This document shows positions 59,584 to 64,000 of a DNA stretch of 64,000 bases, in pieces. Source of the DNA: CAZAGD01 sp964484485. Its GTDB lineage: Bacteria; Desulfobacterota; SM23-61. The stretch is taken from the NCBI GenBank assembly GCA_964484485.1, contig CAZAGD010000231.1, positions 4,834 through 68,833 on the forward strand, read 5' to 3'. A program made the position numbers and the translations under genes. The notes under the pieces are model-generated. The model was given only the letters and a program-made list of their open reading frames with translations. It ran no database searches and was not told the DNA's origin. Position 1 is the first letter of the stretch. Every line of letters begins with the position of its first letter.

Positions 59584-60240
59584 TCAGACTGTTTGTTCTT
59601 TCTTTCCCTTAGCAGCCGGCAGAACTTCTCCTTTATAGATCCAAACTTTGACGCCAATAGTCCCATAGGTGGTCCGGGCTTCGGCAAATCCATAATCAAT
59701 ATCCGCCCTTAAAGTGTGCAAAGGAACGCGCCCCTCCCGGTACCACTCTGACCGAGCAATTTCTGCTCCGCCCAGTCTCCCCGAGCACGCAATTTTTATT
59801 CCCTGAGCACCAAATTTCATGGAGCTGGTCACACTTTTTTTCATCGCCCGGCGAAAGGCTATGCGCCTTTCCAATTGTAAAGCCACATTCTCGGCCACTA
59901 ATTGGGCATCCAGTTCCACCCTTCTTACTTCTTGAATATTAATGGAGATTTCTCGTTGGGCCATCTTTTGAATTTCTTTCTGTAATTTCTCAATCTCCGC
60001 CCCTTTTTGTCCGATAATTATGCCCGGCCGCGCTGCCCGAATAGTAATCTTGGCTCGGTTCGCCGTCCGTTCAATTTCTACTTTAGAAATACCAGCATGA
60101 TAAAGTTTTTCTTTGATGAAGCGCCGAATCTTAATGTCTTCCTGCAGAAATTTGGCATAATTCCTCTCCGCATACCAACGCGAGTCCCAAGTTTTAACTA
60201 TCCCCAGGCGTAATCCTATAGGGTTTACCTTCTGACCCAA
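59584..60240 (-). CDS. rpsC: 30S ribosomal protein S3
   Basis: A 218-residue mRNA-entry protein with a KH domain (ARPGIIIGQKGAEIEKLQKEI near residues 72-92) and a C-terminal domain with LGGAEIARSEWYREGRVPLHTLRADIDYG. TTG start (MGQKVNPIGLRLG) with AGGAGA 5 nt upstream. Confidence 0.97.
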   Translation of the reverse strand: MGQKVNPIGLRLGIVKTWDSRWYAERNYAKFLQEDIKIRRFIKEKLYHAGISKVEIERTANRAKITIRAARPGIIIGQKGAEIEKLQKEIQKMAQREISINIQEVRRVELDAQLVAENVALQLERRIAFRRAMKKSVTSSMKFGAQGIKIACSGRLGGAEIARSEWYREGRVPLHTLRADIDYGFAEARTTYGTIGVKVWIYKGEVLPAAKGKKEQTV

Positions 60241-60284
60241 CTTTTCTCCTCCTTCATTTAGAAAATCTCCCGTTTAAAATTTAT

Positions 60285-60617
60285 TTACGCTTCACTCAAA
60301 ACCACTGTTAAATGGCAAGTCCTTTTCCGGATCCGGGCTGCCCGACCCATGGCCCGCGCTCGGAAACGCTTCAAAGTAGGTCCTTGATCGACGAATATGG
60401 TTTTTACATAAAGGGTATCCACATCAATCGCTTTATTCTGCTGGGCATTGGCTAAGGCCGACCGAATTGCTTTGGCCACTAATTTTGCTCCTGCTTTCGT
60501 TGTGTGGGCTAATATATTTAAAGCCTCTTCCGCTTTTTTACCCCGCACTAAATCAGCACTCAATCTCACTTTCCGGGGGGACATGCGCAAATATCTGGCT
60601 ACCGCACGTGCTTCCAT
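60285..60617 (-). CDS. rplV: 50S ribosomal protein L22
   Basis: A 110-residue tunnel-lining protein: ARYLRMSPRKVRLSADLVRGKKAEEALNIL and RFRARAMGRAARIRKRTCHLTVVL. AAAGGAGG 5 nt before the ATG, 10 bp after rpsS. Confidence 0.97.
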   Translation of the reverse strand: MEARAVARYLRMSPRKVRLSADLVRGKKAEEALNILAHTTKAGAKLVAKAIRSALANAQQNKAIDVDTLYVKTIFVDQGPTLKRFRARAMGRAARIRKRTCHLTVVLSEA

Positions 60618-60627
60618 ACTTCCTCCT

Positions 60628-60924
60628 TTAGGCGGCCTTCGGAGCTGCTTTTAGTTTAGTTTTTCTGTCTCCGGAGTGGCCAAAGAAAGTACGGGTGGGA
60701 GCGAATTCTCCTAATTTATGGCCCACCATATTTTCGGTAATAAAAACAGGAATAAACTTCTTGCCATTATGCACAGCAAAAGTAAGGCCCACCATTTCCG
60801 GAACAATGGTTGATCTCCGTGACCAAGTTTTTATTACTTTGCGACTCTTGGTCTGGTTGGCCTCGGCCACTTTTTTCATTAAATTTGGATCAACATATGG
60901 TCCTTTACGAATCGATCGTCCCAC
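60628..60924 (-). CDS. rpsS: 30S ribosomal protein S19
   Basis: A 98-residue head protein: GRSIRKGPYVDPNLMKKV, TWSRRSTIVPEMVGLTFAVHNGKKFIPVFITENMVGHKLGEFAPTRTF. The best start is GTG at 60924 with GAGGT 7 nt upstream; a GTG three codons earlier is also open. Confidence 0.96.
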   Translation of the reverse strand: MGRSIRKGPYVDPNLMKKVAEANQTKSRKVIKTWSRRSTIVPEMVGLTFAVHNGKKFIPVFITENMVGHKLGEFAPTRTFFGHSGDRKTKLKAAPKAA

Positions 60925-60968
60925 AATTAGCACCTCATATCTTAAAAATGGTTCATACCCAGAAAAAC

Positions 60969-61790
60969 TTATTTTCTCCGTTTCAAAATAAATTTATCCG
61001 TGGCTTTATTCCTTCTGGTTTTATAACCTTTAGTAGGCACTCCCCAAGGAGTTACCGGATGTCTTCCTCCTGAGGTTTTTCCTTCGCCTCCTCCCAAGGG
61101 ATGGTCAACCGGATTCATAGCCACACCGCGCACTCGGGGATTTCTCCCCAACCAGCGGCTTCTTCCTGCTTTTCCTATAGACACATTCTCGTGATCTAAA
61201 TTACTCACTTGACCAATAGTGGCATAGCACTCTAAATGGACCATGCGCACTTCCCCAGAAGGCAATTTGATATGGGCATAATTTCCTTCTTTGGCCATTA
61301 ATTGCCCATAAGTACCCGCACTGCGGATTATCTGTCCACCCTTTCCCTTTTTTAGCTCAATGTTATGGATGAGCGTCCCCAAAGGAATATTCTTCAAAGG
61401 AAGGGCATTGCCGGGTTTAATGTCGGCATTCTCCCCGGACATTAAAACCTCGCCCACTTGCAGATTATGAGGAGCTAAAATATACCTTTTCTCCCCATCC
61501 ACGTAATGAAGTAAAGCAATGAAGGCCGATCTATTAGGGTCGTACTCTATGCTGGCCACCCGGGCCGGAATACCATGCTTGTCTCTCTTAAAATCGATTA
61601 TCCGGTAAAGCCTTTTGTGTCCTCCACCTATATAACGGCTGGTTATCCGCCCATAGCAATTTCTACCACCTGTTTTCTTCAAAGGGAGGAGTAGGCTTTT
61701 CTCTGGCTCCCGCCGCGTTATTTCAGCGAAATCCAAGACAGTTTGAAATCTTCTCCCTGGTGAAGTAGGTTTATAACTCTTAATCCCCAT
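60969..61790 (-). CDS. rplB: 50S ribosomal protein L2
   Basis: A 273-residue protein needed for subunit association and peptidyl transfer. GIKSYKPTSPGRRFQTVLDF, SAGTYGQLMAKEGNYAHIKLPSGE and the invariant RGVAMNPVDHPLGGGEGK (with the functional His) are present. Full length. Confidence 0.98.
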   Translation of the reverse strand: MGIKSYKPTSPGRRFQTVLDFAEITRREPEKSLLLPLKKTGGRNCYGRITSRYIGGGHKRLYRIIDFKRDKHGIPARVASIEYDPNRSAFIALLHYVDGEKRYILAPHNLQVGEVLMSGENADIKPGNALPLKNIPLGTLIHNIELKKGKGGQIIRSAGTYGQLMAKEGNYAHIKLPSGEVRMVHLECYATIGQVSNLDHENVSIGKAGRSRWLGRNPRVRGVAMNPVDHPLGGGEGKTSGGRHPVTPWGVPTKGYKTRRNKATDKFILKRRK

Positions 61791-61804
61791 GTTACTGTTC
61801 TCCT

Positions 61805-62095
61805 CTATACCCCTTCGAAGAATTCAATATGATCCCCAGCGCGCAAAGTAACTATAGCTTTTTTCCAATCGGGCTTCTTGCCCAGGAATCTTCCCCAACG
61901 CTTCTTTTTCCCCAGCATATTTATGGTATTTACTTTGACCACTTTTACTTTAAACAATTTTTCTACCGCCTGCCGGATCTGTATCTTATTAGCCTTAGGA
62001 TCGACTAAAAAGGCTATCTGATTGGCCTCTTCTTTTTGGGCCGTACTTTTCTCGGTAATCAAGGGCCTTTTAATTATTTGGTGGGCTTCTTTCAT
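61805..62095 (-). CDS. rplW: 50S ribosomal protein L23
   Basis: A 96-residue protein at the tunnel exit that docks SRP and trigger factor: IIKRPLITEKSTAQKEEANQIAFLVDPKANKIQIRQAVEKLF. Its ATG overlaps the rplD stop by 4 bp. Confidence 0.97.
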   Translation of the reverse strand: MKEAHQIIKRPLITEKSTAQKEEANQIAFLVDPKANKIQIRQAVEKLFKVKVVKVNTINMLGKKKRWGRFLGKKPDWKKAIVTLRAGDHIEFFEGV

Positions 62096-62712
62096 GGGTG
62101 CAGTCTCCTCTCTAATTCCTGCAAGCTGGCCGGCGATAAGATCAAATGTTCATGACGGAGAATATCATGAACATTAAGCCCAGACAGTTCTTCTACTTGA
62201 ACTCCTGGTATATTGTTGGCAGATTTTTGCAACTTTTCATCTTTTCCGACGGTAACAATCAAGGCATTCTTTACACCTAAGCCATTTAATATACTTACGA
62301 ATTTCTTGGTCTTCACCTCTTCTAACTGCCAACTATCTATCACCAATAGCTTATTTTCTCTAAACTTGTAAGAAATTACCGAACGTAAGGCGGCCTGGCG
62401 AACTTTTTTGGGTAACCGATAAGCATAGTCCCGCGGGTGGGGTCCAAAAATCGTTCCTCCTCCTCGCCAAAGGGGTGAGCGGATAGAACCAGCCCGAGCT
62501 CTGCCCGTTCCTTTTTGCCTCCATGGTTTTTTACCCCCGCCGCTCACAAAGGATCTCTCTTTGGTGGCCGCGGTTCCTTTTCTCCGACCGGCCAGCAAAT
62601 TCCGTATGGCCTCATATATTAAGTGCGGTTTCGCCGTTTCTTCCAAAAGGTAATCGGCCACTTCTATCTCGGCTATTTTCTGCCGCTCCAAATTGATTAC
62701 ATCTATTTTCAT
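62092..62712 (-). CDS. rplD: 50S ribosomal protein L4
   Basis: A 206-residue tunnel protein, in many bacteria the S10 operon repressor. GRRKGTAATKERSFVSGGGKKPWRQKGTGRARAGSIRSPLWRGGGTIFGP is the extended loop. ATG at 62712 with GAGGATGAG upstream; nine earlier in-frame codons would overlap rplC and are not used. Confidence 0.96.
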   Translation of the reverse strand: MKIDVINLERQKIAEIEVADYLLEETAKPHLIYEAIRNLLAGRRKGTAATKERSFVSGGGKKPWRQKGTGRARAGSIRSPLWRGGGTIFGPHPRDYAYRLPKKVRQAALRSVISYKFRENKLLVIDSWQLEEVKTKKFVSILNGLGVKNALIVTVGKDEKLQKSANNIPGVQVEELSGLNVHDILRHEHLILSPASLQELERRLHP

Positions 62713-62735
62713 GCTCTCATCCTCATGACTCAAAT

Positions 62736-63383
62736 TCATTCCTTCGCCTTTGCCGGTTTCTTCTTAGCCCCTCTTATGAATAGCAATCCGCGCGGACCCC
62801 CCGGAACTGCTCCTTTTACCAGCAGAATGTTCTGTCGGGGACGAACATCTATTATTTCCAAATTCTGCAAAGTCACCTGCTGATTCCCCGTATGTCCCCC
62901 CATTCTCTGCCCAGGCCATACCCGGGAAGGAAAAGAGCTGGCCCCAATAGAGCCCGGTGCCCGGTGGAACATAGAACCATGAGTAGCTCGCCCACCGCGG
63001 AATCCCCACCTTTTAACTACCCCCATAAAGCCTTTCCCTTTGGAGTACCCGGTTATATCCACAAATTCTCCCACCTTGAATTCTTCTACCGTGATCACTT
63101 GGCCAACTTTATAGGCTTCGGGGTTAGAAATTCTAAATTCCTTAAGGTAGCGGAAAGCCGGAACTTGGGCTTTAGCAAAATGTCCCTGCAGGGGTTTTTT
63201 CATTTTTTTTAGATCGTCTTCCTCAAAACCCAGCTGTAAGGCTGCGTATTTCTCCTTGGCTGGAGTCTTTATCTGCACCACCGTACATGGACCGGCTTGA
63301 ATTACGGTCACGGGAACTACACTACCATCTTCTCGGAATATTTGGGTCATGCCAATTTTCTTACCAATAATGCCTTTTTCCAT
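62736..63383 (-). CDS. rplC: 50S ribosomal protein L3
   Basis: A 215-residue early-assembly protein: IGKKIGMTQIFREDGSVVPVTVIQAGPCTVVQ and KGKGFMGVVKRWGFRGGRATHGSMFHRAPGSIGASS, the loop reaching the peptidyl-transferase centre. Full length. Confidence 0.97.
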   Translation of the reverse strand: MEKGIIGKKIGMTQIFREDGSVVPVTVIQAGPCTVVQIKTPAKEKYAALQLGFEEDDLKKMKKPLQGHFAKAQVPAFRYLKEFRISNPEAYKVGQVITVEEFKVGEFVDITGYSKGKGFMGVVKRWGFRGGRATHGSMFHRAPGSIGASSFPSRVWPGQRMGGHTGNQQVTLQNLEIIDVRPRQNILLVKGAVPGGPRGLLFIRGAKKKPAKAKE

Positions 63384-63407
63384 CTCGCCAACCTTATTTT
63401 AGAAGGC

Positions 63408-63461
63408 AAGGCGCATAGCGTTCGGCAATAAAAAATTATTTCGGCAACCGCTATGCGCCTT
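63408..63461. promoter_or_regulatory. Long stem-loop between rpsJ and rplC
   Basis: A perfect 13-bp arm AAGGCGCATAGCG (63408-63420) pairs with CGCTATGCGCCTT (63449-63461), loop 28 nt. The loop holds TTGCCGAA twice on the minus strand, in direct orientation. It starts 4 bp after the rpsJ stop and has no clear T run. It could be a processing or attenuation site or a small inserted palindrome. Confidence 0.6.
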
Positions 63462-63465
63462 AGGC

Positions 63466-63780
63466 CTATAATTTTATCTCAACATCCACACCGGCAGCTA
63501 AATCGAGCTTCATTAAAGCATCGATGGTCTGCTGCGTAGGTTCTAAAATATCTAAGAGCCTTTTATGCGTGCGCATCTCGAACTGTTCCCGAGATTTTTT
63601 GTCCACATGGGGCGACCGCAGCACGCAGAATTTATTAATTTCTGTGGGTAAAGGAATGGGACCAGCCACCTTAGCACCTGTGCGTTTGGCGGTCTCCACA
63701 ATCTCCTTCGTTGACTGATCAAGAAGCCTATGGTCATAGGCTTTTAACCTGATCCTTATCTTTTGACTATTGATGACCAT
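63466..63780 (-). CDS. rpsJ: 30S ribosomal protein S10
   Basis: A 104-residue protein, also a transcription antitermination partner (NusE) of NusB. KIRIRLKAYDHRLLDQSTKEIVETAKRTGA and PLPTEINKFCVLRSPHVDKKSREQFEMRTHKRLLDI are diagnostic. ATG start preceded by an AAGGG. It follows tuf after about 60 bp. Confidence 0.97.
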   Translation of the reverse strand: MVINSQKIRIRLKAYDHRLLDQSTKEIVETAKRTGAKVAGPIPLPTEINKFCVLRSPHVDKKSREQFEMRTHKRLLDILEPTQQTIDALMKLDLAAGVDVEIKL

Positions 63781-63841
63781 CCCTTAATTCTCTCTTCCCT
63801 TCTCTCTACCGTTACTGTTTAGGCAACTAGGCTTAAGTCAA

Positions 63842-64000
63842 CTATTCTAATATTTCGGAGATGACGCCGGCTCCCACCGTACGCCCCCCCTCCCGAATCG
63901 CAAACCGCAACTCCTTCTCCATCGCTATCGGCGTAATCAACTGCACCTCCAACGTCACATTATCCCCAGGCATCACCATCTCCACCCCAGCAGGCAACGT
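63842..64000 (-). CDS. tuf: Elongation factor Tu, C-terminal part (truncated by window edge)
   Basis: The last 52 codons plus stop of EF-Tu, domain III: LPAGVEMVMPGDN, LITPIAMEKELRFAIREGGRTVGAGVIS. The rest lies outside the window, so this is not a broken gene. By my hand count 29 of 39 non-Met codons before the VGAG segment end in G (gtg, gag, ggg, ttg, acg), while none of the last ten does. Neighbouring ribosomal genes do not show this G bias. Confidence 0.97.
   Translation of the reverse strand, partial: TLPAGVEMVMPGDNVTLEVQLITPIAMEKELRFAIREGGRTVGAGVISEILE

Overview
The window is about 64 kb of a compact Gram-negative bacterial chromosome. LptD indicates an outer membrane. The sigma-32-type heat-shock factor, the rplM-rpsI-argC order, the many acyl-CoA/ADP-forming ligase genes and families such as DUF1614, DUF1786 and DUF6485 suggest a Desulfobacterota/deltaproteobacterial-like anaerobe. 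The lineage is inferred from gene content only. There is no rRNA, tRNA, CRISPR array, phage or intact insertion sequence.

Layout. 0-3 kb: a heat-shock operon on the minus strand (htrA, rpoH, hsp20). 3-8.3 kb: an RraA-like protein, a DUF1614 membrane protein, an aminotransferase and glycerol kinase. 8.3-14.2 kb: a minus-strand acyl-CoA operon (CoA-transferase/hydrolase fused to a GNAT domain, a complete ADP-forming acyl-CoA synthetase, and a BioD-like/DRTGG protein) behind an XRE-cupin regulator. 14.6-24.3 kb: a tiny Cys-rich protein, rplM-rpsI, argC, a CaiB/BaiF CoA-transferase paired with an ATP-grasp-less ACD alpha protein, a DUF1786 protein, ligA and acylphosphatase. 25-31.4 kb: an iron/2-aminophosphonate-type ABC importer operon ending in a second RraA-like gene, facing an unrecognised conserved protein. 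31.7-45.7 kb: housekeeping genes (PP-loop tRNA thiolase-like protein, pcm, apgM, rlmI-like methyltransferase), an old-yellow-enzyme/molybdopterin-oxidoreductase pair, then lptD, folC, accD and a beta-lactamase-fold hydrolase. 46-48.8 kb: two ECF-type ABC ATPases separated by an EF-Tu-domain-like small protein and a repeat-rich gap. 48.8-64 kb: the S10-spc-alpha ribosomal superoperon on the minus strand, from the 3' end of tuf through rpsJ to rplQ, with secY, map and infA but no adk.

Themes. Acyl-CoA handling dominates the accessory genes: two ADP-forming ligase proteins, two kinds of CoA-transferase, a lysine-acetyltransferase-type GNAT domain and the regulatory half of a phosphotransacetylase. 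This fits energy conservation from acyl-CoAs in a fermentative or syntrophic metabolism. Intergenic DNA carries several families of short repeats, including a roughly 225-bp element present twice, a motif around TGATCGACGGTCA found at least six times, and elements with inverted ends. Start codons are unusually varied: TTG and GTG are common even in ribosomal genes, and htrA and one ABC ATPase appear to start at ATT and ATC.

I see no defence system or obvious new gene cluster. The best candidate for an undescribed system is the 8.3-13.4 kb operon, followed by the ABC importer/RraA/unknown-protein locus and the dispersed repeat family.
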